Source: an uncultured Paracoccaceae bacterium (GTDB lineage Bacteria; Pseudomonadota; Alphaproteobacteria; Rhodobacterales; Rhodobacteraceae). From it: a stretch of DNA of 64,000 nucleotides. Numbering within the stretch: the stretch's first letter is position 1; each line of letters begins with the position of its first letter. Location of the stretch: assembly GCA_947500005.1 (NCBI GenBank), contig CANMQJ010000002.1, positions 124,001 to 188,000 of the forward strand, read 5' to 3'. Below, in pieces: positions 34,898 to 44,380 of the stretch. The notes beneath the pieces are model-generated. The model searched no databases and was not told the origin of the DNA. It saw only the letters and a list, made by a program, of their open reading frames with translations. A program made the position numbers and the translations under genes.

Positions 34898-35668
34898 ATG
34901 CCCGCACCCATCAACACGTTCAAACAGGCCCTGGCGCGCGGAGACCGCCAGATCGGCTGCTGGATGAGCTTTGCCGAGCCGATCTGCGCCGAGGTCATGG
35001 GAACGGCCGGGTTCGACTGGCTGCTGATCGACGGGGAGCATTCGGCAAATGACATCCGGTCGATCCGCGACCAGCTGGTGGCGCTGTCGGCAAGCGACGC
35101 GCATCCGGTGGTGCGGGTGCCGATCGGCGAGACCTGGATCATCAAGCAGGTGCTCGATTGCGGCGCGCAGACGATCCTGGTGCCCATCGTGGAAAGCGTC
35201 GAGCAGGCGCGCGACCTGGTGCGCGCGGTGAAATATCCCCCCTTCGGTACGCGCGGGGTGGGGGCCGCCGCGGCACGGGCGACGGGATTCGGGCAGATCA
35301 CCGACTACGTCGCCACCGCGGACGAGCAGACCTGCCTGCTGGTGCAGGTCGAGAACCGCGCCGGGATGGCCGCGCTGGACGAGATCCTGGAGGTCGAGGG
35401 CGTGGACGGCGTGTTCATCGGACCCGCCGACCTGTCGACCGACATGGGGCTGAAGGGAAACAGTGCCGCGCCGGAGGTGCAGGAGGTCATCGCGGACGCG
35501 GTCAAACGGATCGCGGCGGCGGGCAAGGCGCCCGGCCTGCTGGGCACGACCGAGACCGCGACGCAGGGCTATTTCGACATGGGTGCGCAGTTCCTGGCGG
35601 TGGGAATGGACGTATTGCTGCTGGCGCGCGGCGCCCGCGATCTGGCCGCGCATTGGAAGGCGAAATAA
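34898..35668 (+). CDS. hpaI: 4-hydroxy-2-oxoheptanedioate aldolase
   Basis: A 256-residue class II aldolase of the HpcH/HpaI family. It has DWLLIDGEHS near residue 45, the conserved VENRAGMAALDEI and VDGVFIGPADLSTDMG, with metal-binding Glu and Asp in these blocks. It cleaves 4-hydroxy-2-oxoheptanedioate to pyruvate and succinic semialdehyde. It is the last catabolic gene before the transporter genes. Confidence 0.93.
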   Translation: MPAPINTFKQALARGDRQIGCWMSFAEPICAEVMGTAGFDWLLIDGEHSANDIRSIRDQLVALSASDAHPVVRVPIGETWIIKQVLDCGAQTILVPIVESVEQARDLVRAVKYPPFGTRGVGAAAARATGFGQITDYVATADEQTCLLVQVENRAGMAALDEILEVEGVDGVFIGPADLSTDMGLKGNSAAPEVQEVIADAVKRIAAAGKAPGLLGTTETATQGYFDMGAQFLAVGMDVLLLARGARDLAAHWKAK

Positions 35669-35700
35669 ACTTGCGCAGGCCGCTACGTATTTCCGCATAA

Positions 35701-35730
35701 TTGACCGTTGCGACCCCTGACCGCTAGCCT
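35701..35730 (+). promoter_or_regulatory. Possible internal promoter before the ABC receptor gene
   Basis: TTGACC at 35701-35706 and TAGCCT at 35725-35730 are 18 bases apart in the 117-base gap between hpaI and the receptor gene. The -10 match is weak. The gap itself suggests separate or additional transcription of the transporter genes. Confidence 0.3.
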
Positions 35731-35785
35731 GACGGCATTCGAACATGAAGCGCCGAAACCGTGGCGCGCATCAGGGAGAGAGAAC

Positions 35786-36961
35786 GTGAAACGCACCCTA
35801 TTCGCGGGTATGGTGTCGGCGCTTGCGCTGGCATCTGCCGCCGCAGCCGATATCAAGATCGCCCATGTCTATGGCAAGACCGGTCCGCTGGAAGCCTATG
35901 CCAAGCAATCCCATGACGGGCTGATGCTGGGCCTGGAATATGCAACCGGTGGCACGATGGAGATCGACGGTGAAAAGATCGTCGTGATCGAGAAGGACAC
36001 CCAGCTCAAGCCCGAGAACGGGCGCGCGCTGCTGGAGGAAGCCTATGGCGATGACGAGGTCGACCTGGCGGTCGGCCCGGTCAGCTCGGGCGTGGCGCTG
36101 GCGATGCTGCCGGTGGCGCAGGAATACGAGAAGATCCTGATCGTCGAGCCGGCGGTGGCCGATTCGATCACTGGCGAGAACTGGAACCGCTACATCTTCC
36201 GGACCGGGCGAAACTCGTCGCAGGACGCGGTGTCGAACGCCATCGCGCTGGCCGGCGAAGATGTGCAGATCGCGACGCTGGCGCAGGACTATGCCTTTGG
36301 CCGGGACGGGGTCGCGGCCTTCAAGGAGGCGCTGGAGGGCGCGGGCGGCTCGATCGCGCATGAGGAATACGTGCCGACCGATACGACCGATTTCACCGCG
36401 GCGGCCGAGCGCATCTTCAACGCGATGAAGGATCTGGACGGCGCCAAGAAGCTGTTCGTGATCTGGGCCGGCGGCAACAACCCGATGAGCAAGATCAACG
36501 CCATGGACCCCTCGCGCTTTGGCATCGAGATGGCCACCGGCGGCAACATCCTGGCGGCGATGAGCGCCTACAAGGAATTCCCCGGAATGGAGGGCGCGAC
36601 CTATTACTACTACGAGATTCCCGACAACCCGGTGAATGACTGGCTGGTCGAAACCCATCAGGAGCGGTTCGGCTCTCCGCCGGATTTCTTCACCGCGGGC
36701 GGCATGGCGGCAGGCATCGCCGTGGTCGAGGCGATCAAGAAGGCCGGTTCGACCGATACCGAGGCCCTGATCGAGGCGATGGAAGGCATGGAGTGGGAGA
36801 CGCCCAAGGGCACGATGCGCTTCCGCCCCGAGGATCACCAGGCGATGCAGTCGATGTATCACTTCAAGATCAAGGTCGATCCCGAGGTGGAATGGGCGAT
36901 CCCCGAGCTGGTGCGCGAGCTGACCATCGACGATCTGCCGATCCCGATCCGCAACCAGTAA
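35786..36961 (+). CDS. Branched-chain-amino-acid-type ABC transporter substrate-binding protein
   Basis: A 391-residue LivK-like periplasmic receptor. It has a signal peptide (KRTLFAGMVSALALASAAAA, then DIKIAHVYGKTGPLEAYAKQ). The mature N-terminus has the GP-x-EAYA ligand motif of this family, and the fold is type I periplasmic binding. The start GTG at 35786 follows GGGAGAGA. Given the hpa genes upstream, the ligand is probably an aromatic amino acid or phenylacetate-type compound rather than leucine. That is inference. Confidence 0.9.
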   Translation: MKRTLFAGMVSALALASAAAADIKIAHVYGKTGPLEAYAKQSHDGLMLGLEYATGGTMEIDGEKIVVIEKDTQLKPENGRALLEEAYGDDEVDLAVGPVSSGVALAMLPVAQEYEKILIVEPAVADSITGENWNRYIFRTGRNSSQDAVSNAIALAGEDVQIATLAQDYAFGRDGVAAFKEALEGAGGSIAHEEYVPTDTTDFTAAAERIFNAMKDLDGAKKLFVIWAGGNNPMSKINAMDPSRFGIEMATGGNILAAMSAYKEFPGMEGATYYYYEIPDNPVNDWLVETHQERFGSPPDFFTAGGMAAGIAVVEAIKKAGSTDTEALIEAMEGMEWETPKGTMRFRPEDHQAMQSMYHFKIKVDPEVEWAIPELVRELTIDDLPIPIRNQ

Positions 36962-36975
36962 CCCTGTTACCTTGT

Positions 36976-37012
36976 CGGCCCGGCTGCCCTTGGGCGCCGG
37001 GCCGGCATTTTC
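36976..37012 (+). terminator. Hairpin between ABC receptor and ATPase genes
   Basis: A 9-bp GC stem (CGGCCCGGC / GCCGGGCCG) whose loop can itself pair (GCCC / GGGC) is followed by a short T-rich tract (GCATTTTC). It lies 15 bases after the receptor stop and should reduce downstream expression or protect the receptor mRNA. Confidence 0.65.
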
Positions 37013-37031
37013 ATTGACCGGACATGCGGCC

Positions 37032-37808
37032 ATGACCTCCCCCATTCTCGAAACCCGCGACCTGACCGTTCGGTTCGGAGGTCACGTCGCGGTCGACTCC
37101 GTCACCTGCGCCTTTCAACCCGGTGAGTTGACGGCCATCGTCGGCCCCAACGGCGCGGGCAAGACGACCTATTTCAACCTGATCTCGGGCCAGATCCCGG
37201 CCAGCGCGGGACGCGTGCTGCTGAAGGGTCAGGACATCTCGGGCAAGTCCGTCTCGCAGCGCACGCGCGCGGGCATCGGGCGGGCATTCCAGCTGACGAA
37301 CCTGTTTCCCAACCTGACGGTGCTGGAGAACGTGCGCCTCGTGGTGCAGGCGCAGTCGGGCAAGGGGTTCAACATGTTCTCGACCGCGGCCAGCCATGCC
37401 GAGATGACCGAGGCGGCCGAGGCGATCCTGATGCGGGTAAAGCTGCTGGAGAGCCGCGCGCAGGTAGTATCGGAACTGAGCCACGGCAACCAGCGCAAGC
37501 TGGAGGTCGCGCTGCTGATCGCGCTGGACCCGGCCGTCTACATGTTCGACGAGCCCACCGCGGGGATGAGCGTGGACGAGGCACCGGTGGTGCTGGACCT
37601 GATCGCCGAGCTGAAGGAACACACCCATCGCACCGTGCTGCTGGTGGAGCACAAGATGGACGTGATCGCGCGGCTCGCCGACCGGATCATCGTGCTGCAC
37701 AATGGCGCGTTGGCCGCCGACGGGCCGCCGCAGCAGGTGATCGCCTCGGACGTGGTGCAGGAGGCCTATATGGGCCGCGGGCTGGAAGGGATTCTCGAAG
37801 ATGTCTGA
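37032..37808 (+). CDS. livG: ABC transporter ATPase, LivG type
   Basis: A 258-residue ATPase with Walker A GPNGAGKTTYF, the C-motif-like LSHGNQRKLEVAL and Walker B AVYMFDEPTAGMS. The longer LivG form has the N-terminal LTVRFGGHVAVD. I chose the ATG at 37032 as the family start. It overlaps livF by 8 bases. Confidence 0.92.
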   Translation: MTSPILETRDLTVRFGGHVAVDSVTCAFQPGELTAIVGPNGAGKTTYFNLISGQIPASAGRVLLKGQDISGKSVSQRTRAGIGRAFQLTNLFPNLTVLENVRLVVQAQSGKGFNMFSTAASHAEMTEAAEAILMRVKLLESRAQVVSELSHGNQRKLEVALLIALDPAVYMFDEPTAGMSVDEAPVVLDLIAELKEHTHRTVLLVEHKMDVIARLADRIIVLHNGALAADGPPQQVIASDVVQEAYMGRGLEGILEDV

Positions 37809-38523
37809 TCCGATCCTGCGTCTGGAAGACGTCTACACCAACATCGCGCAGTATCACATCCTGCAGGGCGTGAACCTGGAGGTGCCGCGCGGCGCGGTGA
37901 CGATGCTGCTGGGCCGCAACGGGGTGGGCAAGACCACCACGCTGCGCACCATCATCGGCCATTGGCGCGCGCGCCAGGGGCGCATCCTGCTCGACGGCGA
38001 GGATATCACCAAGCTGCCGACCCCGGCCATCGCCCGGATGGGGGTTGGCTTCGTGCCCGAGGACATGGGCATCTTCGCCGATCTGACGGTCGAGGAGAAC
38101 ATGGTGCTGGCCGCTGTCTCGGGACCGATCGACTCGGCGCGGCTGGACTGGGTGTTCTCGGCCTTTCCGCCGCTCAAGACCTTCTGGAAGTCGGAGGCGG
38201 GCAATCTGTCGGGCGGACAGAAACAGATGCTATCCATCGCCCGCGCGATGGTGGAGGAGCGCCGGCTTTACCTGATCGACGAACCCACCAAGGGTCTGGC
38301 GCCCGCGATCATCTCGACCATGGCGCGCGCGCTGAAGGACCTGAAGGACCAGGGTGCCTCGGTCCTGCTGGTGGAACAGAACTTCGCCGTGGCGCGCGCG
38401 CTGGGAGACAGCGCGAACGTGATGGATGACGGAAGGGTGACCTGGTCGGGCCGGATGGCCGAACTGGCCGGAGATGCCGGGTTGCAGGAGCGGTTGATGG
38501 GCCTGAGCCTGGAAGCCCACTGA
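37801..38523 (+). CDS. livF: ABC transporter ATPase, LivF type
   Basis: A 240-residue ATPase with Walker A GRNGVGKTT, signature LSGGQKQMLSIARAM and Walker B LYLIDEPTKGLAP. It pairs with LivG to power import. A 62-base gap containing a short A-rich repeat-like segment separates it from livH. Confidence 0.92.
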   Translation: MSDPILRLEDVYTNIAQYHILQGVNLEVPRGAVTMLLGRNGVGKTTTLRTIIGHWRARQGRILLDGEDITKLPTPAIARMGVGFVPEDMGIFADLTVEENMVLAAVSGPIDSARLDWVFSAFPPLKTFWKSEAGNLSGGQKQMLSIARAMVEERRLYLIDEPTKGLAPAIISTMARALKDLKDQGASVLLVEQNFAVARALGDSANVMDDGRVTWSGRMAELAGDAGLQERLMGLSLEAH

Positions 38524-38550
38524 CGGAGCATGGGGCAGATGTCGGATTTC

Positions 38551-38576
38551 CGTATTTGGAACGAAAAGAAGATGGG
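38551..38576 (+). repeat. Degenerate intergenic repeat-like segment
   Basis: CGTATTTGGAACGAAAAGAA followed by GATGG resembles the 3' part of the structured repeat at 61962-62029 (GGAGTATTT...AGAGATGAAAGG). It lacks the two upstream hairpins. Assignment to the same repeat family is tentative. Confidence 0.35.
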
Positions 38577-38585
38577 GGGTCGCGC

Positions 38586-39617
38586 ATGAGTGCCGCGCCG
38601 GAACACGCGCCGCGGATGGCGCAATTGTCGCTGGGCGACCGGCTGGGGCCCTGGATGCCCCTGTTGCTGGTGCCCGCGCTGGTGGTGCTGGGGTTCCTCG
38701 CCATCCCCTCGACCTCGTCCTGGCTGACGCTGACGGTCTCGGGGCTGGCGATGGGAATGATGATCTTCATCATGGCCTCGGGGCTGACGCTGGTCTTTGG
38801 CCTGATGGACGTGATCAATTTCGGGCATGGCGCCTTTGTCTCGGTGGGCGCCTTCGTGGGCATCTCGATCCTGCTGATGATGGGGCACATGGTGGAGGCG
38901 CCCTCACTGGTGCTGAACCTGACGGCGGTGCTGGTCGCGGTGATCGGCGCGATGGCGGCGACGGGGCTGATGGGCTGGGCCTTCGAGAAGGTGATCGTGA
39001 AACCGGTCTATGGCCATCACCTGAAGCAGATCCTGGTGACGATGGGCGGGCTGATCGTTGTCGAGCAGCTGATCATCGTGCTTTGGGGCCCGGAGGAGAT
39101 CTATTTCACCCGGCCCGAGACCTTGCAGGGCGCGATCACTTTTGCCGGCGCCGCGCTGGAGAAATACCGGCTGGTCGCGGTGGTCGTCGGGCTGGCGGTA
39201 TTTGCCGCGATGCGTTTCGTGCTGCGGCGGACCAAGATCGGGCTGATCGTGCGCGCGGGCGTGCAGAACGGCGAGATGGTGCAGGCGCTGGGCTACCGGT
39301 TGCGGCTGGTCTTCATCGGGGTGTTCATCGCGGGCAGCGCGCTGGCGGGCCTGGGCGGCGTGATGTGGGGCCTCTACCAGGAGGTCGTCAGCGCGCATAT
39401 GGGCAACCAGGCGATGATCCTGATCTTCATCGTCGTCATCATCGGGGGCCTGGGCAGCGTCGAGGGCTGTTTCATCGGCGCGCTGCTGGTGGGGCTGATG
39501 CAGAACTATGTCGCGTTTCTCGAGCCCAAGGTGGCGCTGATTTCCAATATCGGCCTGATGGTGGCGATCCTCATGTGGCGCCCGATGGGCATGATTCCGG
39601 TGGTGAAGGCAAAATGA
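38586..39617 (+). CDS. livH: ABC transporter permease, LivH type
   Basis: A 343-residue membrane permease with about eight hydrophobic segments and the LivH landmarks GLTLVFGLMDVINFGHGAFV and GGLGSVEGCFIGALLVG. I chose the ATG at 38586 (MSAAPEHAPRMAQ); another in-frame ATG precedes it by 30 bases but has no better RBS. It is coupled to livM by an ATGA overlap. Confidence 0.9.
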   Translation: MSAAPEHAPRMAQLSLGDRLGPWMPLLLVPALVVLGFLAIPSTSSWLTLTVSGLAMGMMIFIMASGLTLVFGLMDVINFGHGAFVSVGAFVGISILLMMGHMVEAPSLVLNLTAVLVAVIGAMAATGLMGWAFEKVIVKPVYGHHLKQILVTMGGLIVVEQLIIVLWGPEEIYFTRPETLQGAITFAGAALEKYRLVAVVVGLAVFAAMRFVLRRTKIGLIVRAGVQNGEMVQALGYRLRLVFIGVFIAGSALAGLGGVMWGLYQEVVSAHMGNQAMILIFIVVIIGGLGSVEGCFIGALLVGLMQNYVAFLEPKVALISNIGLMVAILMWRPMGMIPVVKAK

Positions 39618-40675
39618 TCAAGCTTCTGCTTTCTGGCGATACGCCCCGTTCGACGGTTCTGGCGGTCATTCTGGGCGTGATCCTCGTCTGTCTTGCGCTG
39701 GCGCCCTTCCTGTTTCCGGGCGTGCGCACGGTGGATACGGCGGCGCGCATCTGCGTCTTCATCGTGCTGGTGGCGAGTTACGACCTGCTCCTGGGCTATG
39801 GCGGGATCGTGAGTTTCGCGCATACGATGTTCTTCGGCATCGGGGCATATGGCGTCGCGCTGGCATCGACGCATATGGGGCGCGGGTTCGACGCGGTGTT
39901 CGTGGGCGCCTTGGCCGGAACCGGCGTCGCGGCGGCGCTGGCGCTGCTGATCGGGCTGTTCTCGCTGCGGGTGCGGGCGATCTTCTTTGCCATGATCACG
40001 CTCGCCGTCGCCTCGGCCGTGGCGGTGCTGGTGAGCCAGCTTTCGGGGCTGACGGGCGGCGAGGACGGGCTGACATTCCAGACGCCGCGCGCGCTGGGGC
40101 CTGCGTTCAAGTTCGGGGACGAGCTGTTCGGGGTGAAGCTGAACGGCAAGCTTCTGGCCTATTACTTCGTCTTCTTCGGGGCGCTGATCCTCTTTCTGCT
40201 GCTGCTGCGCATCGTGAATTCGCCCTTTGGCCGCGTGTTGCAGGCGATCCGCGAGAACGATTTCCGGGCCGAGGCGATCGGCTATCGGGTGGTCTATTAC
40301 CGGGTCGCGGCGACCTGCCTGTCGGCGGGGGCGGCGGCGCTGGCGGGCGCGCTCTATGCCGTGTGGCTGCGCTATGTGGGACCGGACACGACGCTGAGCA
40401 TGGAGCTGATGATCGACATCCTGCTGATGGTGGTGATCGGCGGCATGGGCACGATGTATGGCGCGGTGATCGGGGCGACGCTGTTCGTGGTGGCGCAGAA
40501 CTACCTTCAGAACCTGATGGGGGCGGCCTCGGGCCTTGTTACCGACGTGCCCATCCTGCCCGAACTTCTGAGCGCGGATCGCTGGCTGTTGTGGCTGGGG
40601 GTGCTGTTCATCCTGAGCGTCTATTTCTTCCCCACCGGCGTGGTGGGACGCCTGCGGCAGGGGCGTCAGGCCTGA
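39614..40675 (+). CDS. livM: ABC transporter permease, LivM type
   Basis: A 353-residue membrane permease with the LivM landmarks YDLLLGYGGIVSFAHTMFFG, RVLQAIRENDFRAEAIGY and IGGMGTMYGAVIGATLF. It completes the importer with the receptor, LivG, LivF and LivH. Its 3' end overlaps the convergent DUF3095 gene by 10 bases, so there is no room for a terminator between them. Confidence 0.91.
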   Translation: MIKLLLSGDTPRSTVLAVILGVILVCLALAPFLFPGVRTVDTAARICVFIVLVASYDLLLGYGGIVSFAHTMFFGIGAYGVALASTHMGRGFDAVFVGALAGTGVAAALALLIGLFSLRVRAIFFAMITLAVASAVAVLVSQLSGLTGGEDGLTFQTPRALGPAFKFGDELFGVKLNGKLLAYYFVFFGALILFLLLLRIVNSPFGRVLQAIRENDFRAEAIGYRVVYYRVAATCLSAGAAALAGALYAVWLRYVGPDTTLSMELMIDILLMVVIGGMGTMYGAVIGATLFVVAQNYLQNLMGAASGLVTDVPILPELLSADRWLLWLGVLFILSVYFFPTGVVGRLRQGRQA

Positions 40676-41808
40676 AGCCCGGCGGCGGCGCGGGCATAGC
40701 CCCCCGCCGCCCCGTCAACGAAATGCACGTGATCGTCGCTGAGCGCGGAGGGCACGAAGCAGGTCACCATCGCCTCTTCCTGGACGAAGAGACCGAATTC
40801 GACCCGGCCCCGGTCGCGCGCCTCCTCGAGTATCCCGCGCAGGTTGGCGAGCGTTTCGGCATCGCAGTCGATGGTCATCTTGAGCCCGTCGTCGAACTTG
40901 CGGAAATCGGCGTTGCTGCTGACGGTCCGGGCATAGTGGTCGGGATCGAAGCGGCCAAGACGGATGCCGGTGCGGAAGAGGCTCCAGGCGAAGAGGTTCT
41001 CGAGCAGGAGTTGCAGGCGCCGCCGGAACAGGCTCTGCCCCGCGCGCGAGGTTTTCGCCTCGATCTCGAGCCCCGGTGGCGGCCAGCGTACGCCCGGCCC
41101 GCCCACGGGCAAGGGGTGGCCCGACCTGTCGAGCCGGTCGGTGGCCTGAACCAACTGCTGTGCGATATCGGCGAAATCGTTCCAGGAGGTGCCGGGACCC
41201 GGATGCACGATGAGCGAGACGATCTGGCCGTTCTTCGACACCGCGTTTGACCAGCGGCAGGACAGACCCGTCAGATCGGGCTGCGCACCGGGTGCGGCGG
41301 GCGGGACCGCGTTCTCGCCTTCCTTCATCCGCTCTTCGGCCCAGGCGACCCCGCCGCCTGCGAACATGGCGTAATCCACCCCGTGCGAGGCCGCGAAGCG
41401 GGCCACGCCCACCTCGAACCCGGCGGCGCGGATGGTCGCGACGGGGACGAGCGCGGCGCGCAGGGGGATGTCGAACTCCTCCTCCGCCCAGCGACGCAGC
41501 CGGGCGAGAGTCTGGCGGGCCGTTTCCGCGTCGGAGGGAGGAATGGCGAAGCAGGCCCCGTCGCCGCCGAATACGTAGGGAAAGGCACGCCCGTCGAGCG
41601 CGTTGACCATGGCCGAGATCACGGCGGCGCCGACCGTATTGACCACCTTGTAGCGCCCCTGCGCGACTTCCTCGGTCGAGTTGACGATATCGGCGGTGCC
41701 GACCAGCCAGTCGGCGGGAAGCGCGTGAAAGGCGGACGGGTCCGCCAGAGCGGAGAAACTCTGCTCTCGCGGGAGGTCACGATAGAATTGGGCGGTGGCC
41801 TGCGTCAT
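40666..41808 (-). CDS. DUF3095 domain protein
   Basis: A 380-residue protein resembling the DUF3095 family (LPADWLVGTADIVNSTEE, then FPYVFGGDGACFAIPP). The DIVNST and GGDGA patterns recall class III nucleotidyl cyclase folds, so cyclase-like activity is conceivable but unproven. I chose the ATG at 41808. It is divergent from the MFS gene at 41935. Confidence 0.78.
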   Translation of the reverse strand: MTQATAQFYRDLPREQSFSALADPSAFHALPADWLVGTADIVNSTEEVAQGRYKVVNTVGAAVISAMVNALDGRAFPYVFGGDGACFAIPPSDAETARQTLARLRRWAEEEFDIPLRAALVPVATIRAAGFEVGVARFAASHGVDYAMFAGGGVAWAEERMKEGENAVPPAAPGAQPDLTGLSCRWSNAVSKNGQIVSLIVHPGPGTSWNDFADIAQQLVQATDRLDRSGHPLPVGGPGVRWPPPGLEIEAKTSRAGQSLFRRRLQLLLENLFAWSLFRTGIRLGRFDPDHYARTVSSNADFRKFDDGLKMTIDCDAETLANLRGILEEARDRGRVEFGLFVQEEAMVTCFVPSALSDDHVHFVDGAAGGYARAAAGLQA

Positions 41809-41934
41809 GCCGAAGTAGATATTCCGCGCGGGCCGCTTTCCATCGGGCTGCAACAAAAAAACACGTACTTGTGCGGGGATGCAGGCCATGCAAGGGGTAT
41901 CGTTAACATCGTGAAGCGGTCGTGGGAGGGATAG

Positions 41935-43107
41935 ATGCGGGCCGGCCTGATCCTGTTGTGCCTAGCATATGTGCTGAGCCAGTTCTTTCGTGCTTTCCTG
42001 GCGGTTCTTACCGTCGACCTGGAGCGCGATATCGGCGCGGGGGCCGAGCAGCTGGCCTTTGCCTCTGGCCTGTGGTTCCTGACCTTTGCCGCGATGCAGA
42101 TCCCGGTGGGCTGGGCGCTGGACCGGATCGGGCCGCGGCTGACCGCCTCGGTCCTGCTGCTGATCGGGGGCGGCGGCGGTGCGGCGCTGTTCGCGGTTGC
42201 AACCGAACCCGCGCATGTGAACCTGGCCATGATCCTGATCGGGGTGGGCTGTTCCCCGGTGCTGATGGCGTCCTATTTCATCTTCGCGCGGGAGTTTCCA
42301 CCCGCGCGGTTCGCGACGCTGGCCGCGTTGATGCTGGGCGTGGGATCGGTGGGCAACCTTGTCGCCTCTTATCCCACGGCAGTGGCGGCGGAATGGATCG
42401 GCTGGCGCTGGACGCTGGCGGCGCTGGGGGTAATGTCAGCCGTGGTCGCGGTGGGCCTTTGGGCGAAGGTGCGCGATCCGGCGCAATTGCCGGGCGAGGC
42501 GCGCGGGTCCCTTCTGGACCTGCTCAGGATGCCGGTGCTGTGGCTCATCCTGCCGATGATGCTGGTCAACTATGCCCCGGCGGGCGCCATTCGCGGGCTG
42601 TGGATGGGGCCGTACCTGGGGGACGTGTTCGGGTTGTCCACGGCGCAGATCGGACAGGCGACGCTGGTCATGGGACTGGCGATGATCATGGGCACGCTGG
42701 CTTATGGCCCGCTCGACCGGCTGTTCGGCAGCCGGAAATGGGTGATCTTCGCCGGCAACCTGATCGGCGCGCTGGCGCTGGCCGGGCTGGTCTGGAAGAT
42801 CGACGAGTCCGTCTGGCTGTCGGTGGCGCTGATGTCGGTCGTGGGGTTCATGGGCGGGTCTTTCCCTGTGCTGATCGCGCATGGGCGGGCCTTCTTTCCG
42901 CCGCACCTGGTGGGACGTGGCGTCACGCTGATGAACCTTTTCGGCATCGGCGGCGTTGGGCTGGCTCAACTTGTATCGGGGCGGCTGCATGACGCCACGA
43001 TCGCATCGGGACCGGTCGCCGCCCACGGCGCGATTTTCGGTTTTTTCGCGGCGGCGCTTTTCCTGGGGCTGGGGGTCTACCTGTTCAGCCGCGACAGCAT
43101 GGACTGA
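41935..43107 (+). CDS. MFS transporter
   Basis: A 390-residue major facilitator protein with about twelve hydrophobic segments. The loop motif GWALDRIGPRLTASV lies between helices 2 and 3. RBS GGGAGGGAT precedes the ATG at 41935. Substrate and direction cannot be judged. Located downstream of the DUF3095 divergent promoter and upstream of asd. Confidence 0.87.
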   Translation: MRAGLILLCLAYVLSQFFRAFLAVLTVDLERDIGAGAEQLAFASGLWFLTFAAMQIPVGWALDRIGPRLTASVLLLIGGGGGAALFAVATEPAHVNLAMILIGVGCSPVLMASYFIFAREFPPARFATLAALMLGVGSVGNLVASYPTAVAAEWIGWRWTLAALGVMSAVVAVGLWAKVRDPAQLPGEARGSLLDLLRMPVLWLILPMMLVNYAPAGAIRGLWMGPYLGDVFGLSTAQIGQATLVMGLAMIMGTLAYGPLDRLFGSRKWVIFAGNLIGALALAGLVWKIDESVWLSVALMSVVGFMGGSFPVLIAHGRAFFPPHLVGRGVTLMNLFGIGGVGLAQLVSGRLHDATIASGPVAAHGAIFGFFAAALFLGLGVYLFSRDSMD

Positions 43108-43191
43108 GCCCACCCTTTCAAACCGGCCGGAATCCCTGTATGAGGCCACCGCCGGTCATGGGGCCGGCAACAGACTTGGAGAAACAGAGAT

Positions 43192-44214
43192 ATGGGTTAC
43201 CGCATCGTCGTCGTTGGCGCCACGGGCAACGTGGGCCGCGAAATGCTGAACATCCTGGCCGAGCGCCAGTTCCCGGTCGAGGAGGTTGCAGCGCTTGCCA
43301 GCCGCCGCTCGCTGGGTACAGAGGTCAGCTTTGGCGACAAGACCCTCACCACCAAGGATCTGGACACGTTCGATTTCACCGGCTGGGACATGGCGCTTTT
43401 CGCCATCGGCTCGGACGCGACGAAGAAATACGCGCCCCGCGCGGCCGAGGCGGGTTGCGTCGTGATCGACAACAGCTCGCTCTACCGCTACGATCCGGAC
43501 GTGCCGCTCATCGTGCCCGAAGTGAACCCGGACGCGGTTCATGGCTATTCCAAGAAGAACATCATCGCCAACCCCAACTGCTCGACCGCGCAGATGGTCG
43601 TCGCGCTCAAGCCGCTGCATGACCGCGCAAAGATCAAGCGCGTCGTCGTGTCGACCTATCAGTCGGTATCGGGCGCGGGCAAGGAAGGCATGGACGAGCT
43701 GTGGGACCAGACCAAGGCGGTCTACAACCCCACCGACGACGTGCCCCCGAAGAAGTTCCAGAAGCAGATCGCCTTCAACGTCATTCCGCATATCGACGTG
43801 TTCATGGAAGACGGCTCGACCAAGGAAGAGTGGAAGATGGTCGTCGAGACCAAGAAGATCGTCGATCCCTCGATCAAGGTCACTGCAACCTGCGTGCGGG
43901 TGCCGGTCTTTGTCGGCCATGCCGAGGCGATCAACATCGAGACCGAGGAATTCCTGGACGAGGACGAGGCGCGCGACATCCTGCGCGAGGCGCCCGGTAT
44001 CATGGTGATCGACAAGCGCGAGGCCGGCGGCTACGTCACGCCGGTGGAATGCGTCGGCGATTTCGCCACCTTCATCAGCCGGATCCGGCAGGACGGCACG
44101 ATCGACAACGGTCTGAACCTGTGGTGCGTCAGTGACAACCTGCGCAAGGGCGCGGCCCTCAACGCCGTGCAGATTGCCGAACTGCTGGGCCGCGAGGTTC
44201 TGAAAAAGGGCTGA
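43192..44214 (+). CDS. asd: Aspartate-semialdehyde dehydrogenase
   Basis: A 340-residue NADPH-dependent enzyme that reduces aspartyl phosphate to the semialdehyde for lysine, threonine and methionine synthesis. It has the N-terminal VVVGATGNVGREML and the active-site Cys130 in IIANPNCSTAQMV. Downstream blocks such as VSTYQSVSGAGKEGMDEL and the catalytic-His region TATCVRVPVFVGHAEA are present. A strong terminator follows. Confidence 0.96.
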   Translation: MGYRIVVVGATGNVGREMLNILAERQFPVEEVAALASRRSLGTEVSFGDKTLTTKDLDTFDFTGWDMALFAIGSDATKKYAPRAAEAGCVVIDNSSLYRYDPDVPLIVPEVNPDAVHGYSKKNIIANPNCSTAQMVVALKPLHDRAKIKRVVVSTYQSVSGAGKEGMDELWDQTKAVYNPTDDVPPKKFQKQIAFNVIPHIDVFMEDGSTKEEWKMVVETKKIVDPSIKVTATCVRVPVFVGHAEAINIETEEFLDEDEARDILREAPGIMVIDKREAGGYVTPVECVGDFATFISRIRQDGTIDNGLNLWCVSDNLRKGAALNAVQIAELLGREVLKKG

Positions 44215-44240
44215 TCGCCGAGCCAGGCACGGAATTGTCG

Positions 44241-44272
44241 CGGGCGGTCCGAACGGGCCGCCCGTTTTCGTT
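44241..44272 (+). terminator. Intrinsic terminator after asd
   Basis: A 10-bp stem (CGGGCGGTCC / GGGCCGCCCG, one G-T pair) with GAAC loop is followed by TTTTCGTT. It starts 26 bases after the asd stop. A textbook Rho-independent terminator. Confidence 0.92.
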
Positions 44273-44380
44273 GTGGCGTTCCCTTGCCGGTTCTTCGGCG
44301 GTTTCTTGCCAACTTTTTTCCGTCTTGTGCGTTGGCACCCCGATCCCGGAACCAAAACCCGGAACCGAAAAGGTGAGGAA